Source: Arcticimaribacter sp965277835
GTDB taxonomy: Bacteria; Bacteroidota; Bacteroidia; Flavobacteriales; Flavobacteriaceae
DNA length: 64,000 nt
Direction of reading: 5' to 3'
Assembly: GCA_965277835.1 (NCBI GenBank)
Contig: OZ255841.1
Location: 558,001-622,000 of the forward strand
In this document: one piece after another, positions 54,098-62,016 of the stretch
Numbering within the stretch: the first letter of the stretch is position 1
How the letters are laid out: each line of letters begins with the position of its first letter
The notes under the pieces: generated by a model
What the model saw: the letters and a program-made list of their open reading frames with translations, nothing else
Told to the model about the DNA's origin: nothing
Database searches by the model: none
Program-made: the position numbers and the translations under genes

Positions 54098-54292
54098 ATG
54101 ACCATAGAGGAAGCATTGGAATATCTAATCCCAGGTGATACTAAAAGAATAGCTACAGCCACAGGAGTATCCATTTTTTTAGTAAACGGCGTACGCAGAG
54201 GTGTACGTAAAAACAAATTAGTGTCAGATGCAATAATTCAACTCGCCGAAAAAAGAATAAAAGAAACTAAAGAAAAAATAGAAGCAATATGA
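54098..54292 (+). CDS. small HTH-like (Cro-type) protein
   Basis: This 64-residue protein has a helix-turn-helix-like core, 'TKRIATATGVSIFLVNGVRRGVRKNKLVSDAIIQLAEKR' being its central part (residues about 15-53). It starts after three phased repeats and is divergent from the S24 repressor, as cro is from cI. Its stop overlaps the next start codon in ATGA. I infer a DNA-binding role from layout and helix pattern only. Confidence 0.6.
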   Translation: MTIEEALEYLIPGDTKRIATATGVSIFLVNGVRRGVRKNKLVSDAIIQLAEKRIKETKEKIEAI

Positions 54293-54471
54293 CTTTAGCA
54301 AACAAAGACAGGAATTCTATAAGAAGCCTACAACACGATATTTGTTTTATCGAAGAAATGGAAGAAAAACTTAAAAACCATAATTATACATCTGCGCTTC
54401 AAATGTTAAAAAATTGGAAGAAGAAATTAGAAATTATAAAAGAAGAAGAATTATGGATACAAAAGTTGTAA
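54289..54471 (+). CDS. small helical protein of unknown function
   Basis: This 60-residue, strongly charged and helical protein (MTLANKDRNSIRSLQHDICF..., C-terminal KKLEIIKEEELWIQKL) starts inside the previous stop codon (ATGA), so translation is coupled. I do not recognise a family. The following 76 bases to the end of the desulfurase gene show no terminator. Confidence 0.5.
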   Translation: MTLANKDRNSIRSLQHDICFIEEMEEKLKNHNYTSALQMLKNWKKKLEIIKEEELWIQKL

Positions 54472-54547
54472 CAATAAAATAACAGAAAGAATAGCCAAAA
54501 TATGAGGTAGTTAGAGATAGAAGGAACAGAAAAGAGCTTTAATTAAT

Positions 54548-55696
54548 TTAAAGGAACACATACGAAGTTAAAGTGTCAACTAAATAATCGATTTCTTCTT
54601 TAGTATTAAACACTGAAAAAGAAAAACGTATTGAAGGCCATTTTTTATATGGATCTAAAACAATTTCTTGTATTACGTGAGAAGGTTTTTCGCTACCTGA
54701 TTGGCAAGCGCTACCTTTTGAGCAAGCTATACCCTTAAGGCTTAAATGAAAATCTAACAGCGCTACTTTATCCTCAGGAATAGGTAGTGCAACATTTATT
54801 AACGTAAATGTACTTTGCTTAATATCATCACAGCAACCATTAAATTGAATAGTTGGAAAACTTGCTTTAAATTTATTAATTGCGTGCCCTTTTAAGTCTC
54901 TTAGATATTGTTGTTCTTCATTCAAATTATCATAGGCAATTTCAAGTGCTTTTGCCATTCCAACTATATTATGAACAGATTCTGTCCCTGCTCGAAGCCC
55001 ACGCTCTTGAGCGCCACCCAAAATAAAAGGTTTAAACCCCGAGTTTTTTCTAATAAAAGAAAAGCCCACTCCTTTTGGCCCGTGAAACTTATGTGCTGCG
55101 GCAGACAAAAAATCAATTTTAATCTTATCAAGGTCTATTTCATAATGTCCTACACCTTGTACAGCATCTGTATGAAATAAAGCGCTATGTGTTTGGCACA
55201 ACGTAGACACACGTTGCAAATCTAAAATACTACCAATTTCATTATTAATATGCATTAAACTTACTAACTTCTTAGAAGAGTCTTTGGCTAATAACTGTTC
55301 TAAATGCGTGTAATCTACCATGCCATTGGGAGTGATATTGACATATAAAAGATTAACTCCTTGTTCTTCTAAAAACTCTACGGTATGTAATGTTGCATGG
55401 TGCTCAATTTTAGAAGTAATAATAGTTTCTACTCCTAAATCATCCACAGAACATCTTAACAGCATATTGTTAGACTCTGTCCCCCCCGAGGTAAAAATAA
55501 TTTCTTGAGGCTGCGCGTTAATATATTTTGCAATACTCTTACGTGCTTTCTCTATTTTAGTTTTAGCCGAATATCCAAACGCATGGGTAGATGAAGGATT
55601 CCCAAAATTATTGAGCATTATATCGTACATCTCATCTATAACTTGTTTACGCACAGGCGTGGTAGCAGCATTGTCAAAATAAACAGTTCTTTTCAT
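54548..55696 (-). CDS. cysteine desulfurase (NifS/IscS family)
   Basis: This 382-residue PLP enzyme takes sulfur from cysteine for Fe-S clusters or thio-modifications. It has 'VYFDNAATTPVRKQVIDEM', 'IIFTSGGTESNNMLL', the PLP lysine in 'FLSAAAHKFHGPKGVGF' and the active Cys in 'IACSKGSACQSGSEKPSHV'. The loop around the Cys is of the IscS/NifS long type rather than SufS. No iscU or other cluster-assembly gene is adjacent. It follows the aminotransferase gene by 15 bases on the same strand. Confidence 0.92.
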   Translation of the reverse strand: MKRTVYFDNAATTPVRKQVIDEMYDIMLNNFGNPSSTHAFGYSAKTKIEKARKSIAKYINAQPQEIIFTSGGTESNNMLLRCSVDDLGVETIITSKIEHHATLHTVEFLEEQGVNLLYVNITPNGMVDYTHLEQLLAKDSSKKLVSLMHINNEIGSILDLQRVSTLCQTHSALFHTDAVQGVGHYEIDLDKIKIDFLSAAAHKFHGPKGVGFSFIRKNSGFKPFILGGAQERGLRAGTESVHNIVGMAKALEIAYDNLNEEQQYLRDLKGHAINKFKASFPTIQFNGCCDDIKQSTFTLINVALPIPEDKVALLDFHLSLKGIACSKGSACQSGSEKPSHVIQEIVLDPYKKWPSIRFSFSVFNTKEEIDYLVDTLTSYVFL

Positions 55697-55711
55697 TTTT
55701 AAATTGTGTGC

Positions 55712-57010
55712 TTATGCGTAAGAGTTAGCAGGTTCAAATTCTTTTAAAGTAGTTTTTATAATACGAATGCAGTCGAGCAATTGTTCTTCTGTAATTATTA
55801 AAGGAGGTGCAAAACGAATTATATTACCATGTGTAGGTTTTGCTAATAATCCATTATCTCTTAGGCGTAAACAAATATTCCAAGCCGTATCACTTTCTTC
55901 GGTATCGTTAATTACTATTGCATTTAAAAGTCCTTTACCTCGAACTAACGTAACAATTTTACTAGTTAAAATATATTTGTTTATCTCCTCTCTAAATATT
56001 TTACCCAAATGTCTAGCATTCTGAGTTAACTTTTCATCAGTAATAACTTCAAGTGCTGTTTTAGCAATAGAAACCCCTAATGGATTTCCTCCAAAGGTAC
56101 TCCCGTGTTGTCCTGGCTGAATTACATCCATTATATGTCTATCTGCCAATACTGCAGACACAGGATACGTACCACCACTAAGTGCTTTGCCTAAAATTAA
56201 TAAATCAGGACGTACATAAGTATTTTTTTGTCGTTCACAATGGCTTTCACAAGAACAGTTCCCGCAAATAGCTAGCAAAGAACCTGTTCGTCCAATTCCT
56301 GTTTGGATTTCATCGGCAATAAAAAGCACATTATTTTCAAGGCAGATATTCTTTGCCTTCCTAATAAAATCATCGCTAGGTACATATACTCCTGCTTCTC
56401 CTTGTATTGGCTCAACTAGAAAACCTGCTATATTAGGGTTGCTTTTTAGCACATTACTAAGTGCATCAATGTCATTGTATGGAATTTCAATAAACCCATT
56501 GGTATGTGGTCCAAAATAATTTTTAGAGCCAGCATCGCTAGAAAAAGATATAATTGTAGTAGTTCTTCCGTGAAAATTATTTTTGCAAACTACAATTTGA
56601 GCGTCTCCATCGGGAATACCTTTGATAGTATGTCCCCATTTACGTGTAATTTTAATTGCCGTTTCTACTCCTTCTGCCCCAGTATTCATAGGAAGAAGGC
56701 TCTCGAAACCAAAATAATTTGTCGTATACTTTAAATACTCTCCTAAACGATTATTATAAAAAGCCCTTGAAGTAAGCGTTAATGTCGATGCTTGATCTTT
56801 TAATGTATTAATAATCTCTGGGTGACAATGCCCTTGGTTTACTGCCGAATATGCAGATAAAAAATCATAATACTTTTTCCCTTCTACATCCCAAAGAAAT
56901 ACACCTTCTCCTTTTTCTAATACCACCGGAAGGGGATGATAATCATGCGCCCCATATTTAGCCTCTAATGCTAAATGATATGCCGAGTTTTTTTTGTTTA
57001 AAAATTTCAT
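55712..57010 (-). CDS. rocD: ornithine aminotransferase
   Basis: This 432-residue class III aminotransferase converts ornithine to glutamate semialdehyde. Motifs: 'GAHDYHPLPVVLEKGEGVFLWDVEGKKYYDFLSAYSAVNQGH', 'MNTGAEGVETAIK', 'NFHGRTTTIISFSSD', 'FIADEIQTGIGRTG' and PLP lysine in 'LLILGKALSGG'. Between GRTG and the PLP lysine there is an insertion with four cysteines (CGNCSCESHC), which could bind a metal. I recall similar insertions in some flavobacterial homologues, so it is probably not unique. Confidence 0.93.
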   Translation of the reverse strand: MKFLNKKNSAYHLALEAKYGAHDYHPLPVVLEKGEGVFLWDVEGKKYYDFLSAYSAVNQGHCHPEIINTLKDQASTLTLTSRAFYNNRLGEYLKYTTNYFGFESLLPMNTGAEGVETAIKITRKWGHTIKGIPDGDAQIVVCKNNFHGRTTTIISFSSDAGSKNYFGPHTNGFIEIPYNDIDALSNVLKSNPNIAGFLVEPIQGEAGVYVPSDDFIRKAKNICLENNVLFIADEIQTGIGRTGSLLAICGNCSCESHCERQKNTYVRPDLLILGKALSGGTYPVSAVLADRHIMDVIQPGQHGSTFGGNPLGVSIAKTALEVITDEKLTQNARHLGKIFREEINKYILTSKIVTLVRGKGLLNAIVINDTEESDTAWNICLRLRDNGLLAKPTHGNIIRFAPPLIITEEQLLDCIRIIKTTLKEFEPANSYA

Positions 57011-57161
57011 CTTTAAAAGTGTTTTAGATTTATAAGCCTAAATATTTTAAATATACAAGTATTGAAAGTAATATTACCCTTGACAAAATTACAATTAACT
57101 CTTTAAAAAATGAAAAAACTATAATACTAATTACTATATCTATTCTATAGCTTAAAAATAT

Positions 57162-57169
57162 TACTTTTG
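57162..57169 (+). promoter_or_regulatory. -7 box for rlmD
   Basis: TACTTTTG, a full TAnnTTTG match ending four bases before the ATG at 57174. If correct, the rlmD transcript is practically leaderless. Confidence 0.4.
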
Positions 57170-57173
57170 CCAC

Positions 57174-58580
57174 ATGAGTCGTCGCAACAAAAATCGTGTT
57201 TTTGAGCAAATAAATATTATTGATATAGCTGCTAAAGGAAAAGCCGTTGCGAAAACTAGTGACGGGATTATTATATTCATATCTAGCGGAGGAGTTCCTG
57301 GTGATATAGTTGATATTAGTACCTACAAAAAACGTAAGGGTTACTATGAAGGAAATATCATAAAATTCCATAAATACTCTGAACATCGGACAGAACCAAT
57401 TTGTGAACATTTTGGAGTTTGTGGTGGTTGCAAATGGCAACACATGAAATATAGCGCACAACTCAGCTTTAAACAAAAAGAAATAACAGAAAATTTAAAA
57501 CGAATTGGAGGGCTTGAGTTATCTAAACCAAAATCGATTTTAGCTGCAGAGAACCCCTATTTATATCGCAATAAAATGGAATTTTCTTTTTCGAATATGC
57601 GTTGGCTAACTCAAGAAGAAATAAGCTCTGGGGTTGAAATCAACAGAAATGCACTAGGGTTGCACAAACCTGGAATGTGGGATAAAGTAGTCGATATTTC
57701 TACTTGCCACCTACAAGCTAATCCATCGAATGCAATTCGAAACTTTATTCGTTCCTACGCCCATGAACATCAACTAGATTTTTTTGATTCTAAAAATCAA
57801 GAAGGCTTTTTACGAAGTCTAACAATTAGAATTACATCAACTCAAGAAGTTATGGTTGCACTTCAAGTATTCAAAAATGACAAGGCTTTATTAAATTTAT
57901 TAAACGCAATTTCAGAAGAATTTCCCCAAATAAATTCACTTCTGTATGTAGTTAATAATAAAGCAAATGATACTATTTATGACCAAGAAGTAATCTGTTA
58001 TAAAGGAACAGACTATATAACAGAGGTTATGGAAGATCTTAAGTTTAAAATCACATTAAAATCATTCTATCAAACCAATTCGCTTCAGGCACTTGCACTA
58101 TATAAAGTTGTCAACGAATTAGCTAACCTACAGAAAAACGATATTATATATGATTTATATACAGGCACAGGTACTATTGCGCAGTTTATAGCGAAAAATG
58201 TTAAAAAAGTAATAGGTATTGATATTGTACCTGAATCTATAGAAATGGCAAAATCTAATGCTACTGAAAATCAAATTAATAATGTGTTTTTCGAAACTGG
58301 GGATATGAAAGCAATTTTTAAAGATGATTTTATTAATAACCATGGAAAAGCTTCTATCGTAATAACCGACCCTCCACGAGATGGAATGCATAAAAATGTA
58401 ATTGAACAATTGATTAATTTAGCCCCTAAAAAAATAATCTATGTAAGCTGCAATAGTGCAACACAAGCTAGAGATATTGCACTTATGAAAGAGCATTATA
58501 ATATATTAGACTCTCAAGCAGTTGATATGTTTCCTCAAACGCATCATGCAGAAAATGTTATACTTTTAGAAAAGAGATAA
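57174..58580 (+). CDS. rlmD: 23S rRNA (uracil-5-)-methyltransferase RlmD type
   Basis: This 468-residue TrmA-family enzyme has an N-terminal TRAM domain, Fe-S cysteines in 'CEHFGVCGGCKWQHM' (residues about 76-90) and 'YDLYTGTGTIAQFIA' as motif I. The C-terminal half has 'ITDPPRDGMH', the catalytic Cys in 'YVSCNSATQARDI' and 'HAENVILLEKR'. It methylates uridine at C5; the exact position (1939 or 747) is inferred. Its stop overlaps the next start in TAATG. Confidence 0.9.
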   Translation: MSRRNKNRVFEQINIIDIAAKGKAVAKTSDGIIIFISSGGVPGDIVDISTYKKRKGYYEGNIIKFHKYSEHRTEPICEHFGVCGGCKWQHMKYSAQLSFKQKEITENLKRIGGLELSKPKSILAAENPYLYRNKMEFSFSNMRWLTQEEISSGVEINRNALGLHKPGMWDKVVDISTCHLQANPSNAIRNFIRSYAHEHQLDFFDSKNQEGFLRSLTIRITSTQEVMVALQVFKNDKALLNLLNAISEEFPQINSLLYVVNNKANDTIYDQEVICYKGTDYITEVMEDLKFKITLKSFYQTNSLQALALYKVVNELANLQKNDIIYDLYTGTGTIAQFIAKNVKKVIGIDIVPESIEMAKSNATENQINNVFFETGDMKAIFKDDFINNHGKASIVITDPPRDGMHKNVIEQLINLAPKKIIYVSCNSATQARDIALMKEHYNILDSQAVDMFPQTHHAENVILLEKR

Positions 58581-59077
58581 TGAAACGAATAGGACTCCCT
58601 TTTATTATACTTTTTTTCTTGTTCTACCTATTTATAGGCTGTGAAAAAGATGATATTTGCGTAGCTGAAACGCCAAGTACGCCTAGGCTTGTAGTATATC
58701 TTTTTGACAAGGAAAACCGAGACACAAGAAAAGCAGCAGATAATATTAGTGTTTATGGTATAGGTAAAGAAGAAGCGTTAATTACATTTTCTTCGGACTC
58801 GTTAATTGTCCCATTAAAAACTCAAGAATCCTTTACACAATATGCATTTTTGCTCTCTACAAGTACTGCCTCATTAACCGTAGGAGATACAATTCAATTT
58901 AACCACAAACGATTTGATAAATATATTAACCGAGCATGTGGTTATAGAGCAAACTTCATTTTAAATCAAAATACTATTTCATACCCATATTCAAAACCAA
59001 TATGGATAGAATCCTTTAATATATTGAAAGACACTGTTTCCGATGAAAAACAAGCACATTTGGCTATTTATCATTAA
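58580..59077 (+). CDS. DUF6452-family lipoprotein
   Basis: This 165-residue protein has a lipoprotein-type signal with 'LFIGCEKDDICV' (Cys21 the likely lipidation site). A beta-rich domain follows with 'PSTPRLVVYLFDKENRDTRK' and 'GYRANFILNQNTISY'. It fits the DUF6452 family, which I recall as lying between an RlmD-type methyltransferase gene and a DUF6048 gene in flavobacteria, exactly as here. It overlaps both neighbours, so the three are coupled. Function is unknown. Confidence 0.78.
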   Translation: MKRIGLPFIILFFLFYLFIGCEKDDICVAETPSTPRLVVYLFDKENRDTRKAADNISVYGIGKEEALITFSSDSLIVPLKTQESFTQYAFLLSTSTASLTVGDTIQFNHKRFDKYINRACGYRANFILNQNTISYPYSKPIWIESFNILKDTVSDEKQAHLAIYH

Positions 59078-59777
59078 TAGCTTATTCTTGAGTTTGGTAG
59101 CAGTTGCTCAAGAACAAGACTTAAAAGAAGTTTCGAAAAAGGAGCATAAATCGTTTCCCTTACGAGTAGGTTTAGATTTATACAAGCTGGTTTACTCCCA
59201 ATTCGATAAAGATTATCGGAATTTTGAAATTGTTGGAGATTTGCATATAGGAAAGCAATTATATATTGCTACAGAAATTGGCAATGAAAAACGTACTATA
59301 GAGTCTGAAGGATTAAATTTTTCTACTTCAGGGAATTATATAAAACTTGGCTTTGACTATAATATGTATAAAAACTGGCCAGGACTCAATAACAATATTT
59401 ATGTGGGATTACGCTATGGAACAAGTGTGTATCAACATACTCTAAATAGTTATCAAGTTTACATAAATCATCATTACTGGGAAACACCAAGAACTACAAA
59501 TGGATTTGCTAATGGAGAACGGTCTAGTCTAAATGCAAGTTGGTTTGAAGTCGTTTTTGGGATTAAAGTCGAATTAGTTGCGAATTTTTATTTAGGGCTA
59601 AACTTACGTGTCCATAGGATTTTATCAAATCCACAACCCGACAACTTCGGGAACCTCTATATACCAGGGTACAACAAAGTAACTGATGATAATAATTTTA
59701 GTTCAAGCATCAATTATACATTTACTTATTCTTTCCCCATTCGGTTTAAAAAACCTAAAGTTTCCGAGGCTCCTTAA
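59043..59777 (+). CDS. DUF6048-family outer-membrane beta-barrel protein
   Basis: This 244-residue protein has a signal peptide (MKNKHIWLFIINSLFLSLVAVAQ) and about eight amphipathic strands such as 'IKLGFDYNMYKNW', 'NIYVGLRYGTSVYQHTL' and 'FYLGLNLRVHRILSN'. This is the pattern of a small outer-membrane barrel and fits DUF6048. It starts 35 bases inside the DUF6452 gene. Its last 23 bases overlap the convergent small gene. Confidence 0.78.
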   Translation: MKNKHIWLFIINSLFLSLVAVAQEQDLKEVSKKEHKSFPLRVGLDLYKLVYSQFDKDYRNFEIVGDLHIGKQLYIATEIGNEKRTIESEGLNFSTSGNYIKLGFDYNMYKNWPGLNNNIYVGLRYGTSVYQHTLNSYQVYINHHYWETPRTTNGFANGERSSLNASWFEVVFGIKVELVANFYLGLNLRVHRILSNPQPDNFGNLYIPGYNKVTDDNNFSSSINYTFTYSFPIRFKKPKVSEAP

Positions 59778-59973
59778 CTAAAGGTATTTTTATATATAAT
59801 GTGTCATTTTGCACCATAAACTTTGGAGAAAAAACACTAGCTAATAAAGCCGAAATTACAATTAGTAAAATATAAGACATAGGTAAAAAAGTGCCGATAA
59901 TTGTTCTTATTAAAATAAACAAGAGTCCAAAACAAACTAAATTAAGCATTAAAGCTTTTGCCTTTTTATTCAT
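59755..59973 (-). CDS. small two-helix membrane protein
   Basis: This 72-residue protein has two membrane helices (residues about 9-30 and 33-49) followed by 'SPKFMVQNDTLYIKIPLVKEP', a short soluble end. It lies one base after the stop of the THUMP methyltransferase gene on the same strand, so it is probably translated from the same message. Family not recognised. Confidence 0.62.
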   Translation of the reverse strand: MNKKAKALMLNLVCFGLLFILIRTIIGTFLPMSYILLIVISALLASVFSPKFMVQNDTLYIKIPLVKEPRKL

Positions 59974-59974
59974 A

Positions 59975-61138
59975 TCAATTTGAATTAAGTTTATGTATCT
60001 TCTTTGTACCGCTATAAATAGAATACATTAATAATTTCGATTCAAGTTTGCCATTAAATAATTTGATTTTTCTAGAAGGTCGTAATCCTATATTTTTAAT
60101 AGCTTCCATGTTAGAACTAATTAGCCAAGCATTGGTGTCTAGATATTTTTGTTTTAGCGTGTCTCCTATTTGGCTATACATTTGATTTAAGTCTCCTTCT
60201 AAACGCTTACCATAAGGCGGATTTATAACAATATGCAATGGTCCGTCACTATCTTTCTCCGATGAAAAGAAATCTTCTTCCGATACCGAAATAAACTCCT
60301 CGAGTTTAGCATTAGCAATATTTATATTAGCCTTTTCAATGGCACTAGGTGCTTTATCGAACCCTAATATGGAGCATTCTAAATTTCTAATTTTTTCGAT
60401 TTGAGCTGCTTCTATTTTCAAATATAAATCTTCATCCCAATCATTCCAATTCTCAAAAGCAAATTCTTTTCGATTAATATTTGCGGGTATATTACAAGCA
60501 ATCATAGCTGCTTCTATTAAAATTGTGCCGCTTCCGCACATTGGGTCTAAAAAATCTTTTTTACAATCCCACCCTGATAGAAGTATAATTCCAGCTGCTA
60601 AAACCTCGTTAATTGGAGCTATGTTCGTTGCTGTTCTATACCCCCTGTGGTGCAAAGAACTTCCTGAACTATCTAGCGACAAAGTGCATTTATCATTTTC
60701 TATGTGAACGTTTATTCGTATGTCTGGATTTTTTAAATCTACATCTGGGCGGTTTCCAGTGTCTGCTCTAAAGCGATCTACAATAGCATCTTTTACCTTT
60801 TGAGAAACATATAATGAATGTGTAAAATTATCCCCAAAAACGACACTATCAACAGCTAGTGAGTGCTTAACACTTAGATAATCTTGCCAAGGAAAATTAT
60901 ATACCATATCATACAATTCGTCCTCGTTCTTAACTTTTGAAGTATGTATCGGTTTTAAAATTTTAAGAGCAGTTCTCAGGCTTAAATTTGCTTTATACAT
61001 AAAACCTTTGTCGCCTATAAATTCAACCAAACGATTCTTTTTATTTATCGATTGCGCGCCCAAATGTTTAAGTTCTTCGGCTAATATGTCCTCCATTCCA
61101 AAGAATGTTTTAGCTGCCATTTTAAAATTAGAATCCAT
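59975..61138 (-). CDS. THUMP-domain class I rRNA methyltransferase (RlmL N-terminal type)
   Basis: This 387-residue protein has an N-terminal THUMP-like RNA-binding part (residues about 1-155) and a UPF0020 methyltransferase domain. Motif I is 'FLDPMCGSGTILIEAAMIA' (near 197) and the catalytic motif is 'INPPYGKRLEGD'. It resembles the m2G2445 half of RlmL; the second methylase of E. coli RlmKL is absent. The target is inferred to be 23S rRNA G2445. Confidence 0.9.
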   Translation of the reverse strand: MDSNFKMAAKTFFGMEDILAEELKHLGAQSINKKNRLVEFIGDKGFMYKANLSLRTALKILKPIHTSKVKNEDELYDMVYNFPWQDYLSVKHSLAVDSVVFGDNFTHSLYVSQKVKDAIVDRFRADTGNRPDVDLKNPDIRINVHIENDKCTLSLDSSGSSLHHRGYRTATNIAPINEVLAAGIILLSGWDCKKDFLDPMCGSGTILIEAAMIACNIPANINRKEFAFENWNDWDEDLYLKIEAAQIEKIRNLECSILGFDKAPSAIEKANINIANAKLEEFISVSEEDFFSSEKDSDGPLHIVINPPYGKRLEGDLNQMYSQIGDTLKQKYLDTNAWLISSNMEAIKNIGLRPSRKIKLFNGKLESKLLMYSIYSGTKKIHKLNSN

Positions 61139-61167
61139 ACTTTATCAATTACGTATCAAAAATAGCT

Positions 61168-61175
61168 TAATTTTG
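61168..61175 (+). promoter_or_regulatory. -7 box upstream of the ZIP gene
   Basis: TAATTTTG, a full TAnnTTTG match, ends four bases before a short upstream frame and 46 bases before the ZIP start codon. Confidence 0.4.
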
Positions 61176-61179
61176 CCCA

Positions 61180-61215
61180 ATGTGGGGAAACAAAAAATTA
61201 AAAGACGTTATTTAA
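61180..61215 (+). CDS. possible upstream short ORF (MWGNKKLKDVI)
   Basis: An 11-codon frame begins four bases after a perfect -7 box and ends six bases before the ZIP start codon. It may be a leader peptide whose translation feeds the downstream start, or chance. It has no Cys or His that would suggest metal sensing. Confidence 0.22.
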   Translation: MWGNKKLKDVI

Positions 61216-61221
61216 GCTAGT

Positions 61222-61893
61222 ATGCTACTCACAATATTACTTCCTTTTATTGCTGTTCTTATTGGTATATTGATAGCACTATATTTTCGCCAAAAAATAT
61301 TTTTGGGGATGAAACTTATTTTAGCCTTTAGCGGTTCTTTCTTGTTGTCAATTATTGTCATTGATATATTGCCTCATCTTTATGAAAATAATGCACATAA
61401 CCCTGGCATTTGGATTATGGCGGGTATAGTGTTACAGATTTTATTAGAATTATTTTCAAAAGGTATAGAACATGGGCATAGTTTTTCTTCGAAGAACAAC
61501 AAATTACCTTTTGTTTTAATAATTAGCTTATATGCCCATGCATTTATAGAAGGCATGCCACTTAACAATCAGTTCGAACTTTTAATAGGCGTAATTATTC
61601 ATAAAATACCTATTGGTATGGTATTGGCAATCTTATTATGGGAAATCAAAATACCTGTTTATCAAAAAATACTTACACTATTTATTTTTACGTGCATGAC
61701 CCCTCTCGGATCAATTGTTAAAGAAACATTCTTCAACATCAACTCTTCAATTCATATTATAAATGCTTTAGTGGTTGGCATATTGTTACATATTTCAACT
61801 ACTATTATCTTCGAGAGTTCTGGGGGACATGTATTTAATATACGCAAGTTTCTAGCTATTCTTTCAGGTATTCTGCTTGCTTTCATTATATAG
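61222..61893 (+). CDS. ZIP-family metal transporter
   Basis: This 223-residue protein has seven or eight membrane helices. A His-containing loop 'GIEHGHSFSS' lies between helices III and IV, and the ZIP metal-site helices are 'SLYAHAFIEGMPL' and 'GVIIHKIPIGMVLAILL'. The HxFIEG and HKIPxG motifs match the ZIP transport site. Zinc, iron or manganese are possible cargoes. It is divergent from the THUMP gene. Confidence 0.85.
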   Translation: MLLTILLPFIAVLIGILIALYFRQKIFLGMKLILAFSGSFLLSIIVIDILPHLYENNAHNPGIWIMAGIVLQILLELFSKGIEHGHSFSSKNNKLPFVLIISLYAHAFIEGMPLNNQFELLIGVIIHKIPIGMVLAILLWEIKIPVYQKILTLFIFTCMTPLGSIVKETFFNINSSIHIINALVVGILLHISTTIIFESSGGHVFNIRKFLAILSGILLAFII

Positions 61894-61988
61894 TAAAGAA
61901 TTTCTAAAAGCGTAGAGTTCTTAATATTAAGTTAAAAATTGTTTCAGTTCTACATATTACTGAAAATCACTGTAACATTATTATAGAG

Positions 61989-62005
61989 TAGTCGTCATAC
62001 GACTA
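61989..62005 (+). promoter_or_regulatory. hairpin in the 5' region of the DUF5916 gene
   Basis: TAGTCGT (61989-61995), CAT, ACGACTA (61999-62005): perfect 7-bp arms with a three-base loop, 11 bases before the ATG at 62017. It could mask the start region, or be a protein site. No T-tract follows. Confidence 0.4.
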
Positions 62006-62016
62006 AAGCAATCTCT

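Noticed and set aside
53290..54471. Intact prophage
   Set aside because: Only a repressor and two tiny genes; no integrase, terminase or structural genes, and no att-like flanking repeats found.
54537..54553. Hairpin CTTTAA/TTAAAG at the end of the desulfurase gene
   Set aside because: Six weak A/T-rich pairs overlapping the stop codon and no T-tract; not a supportable terminator.
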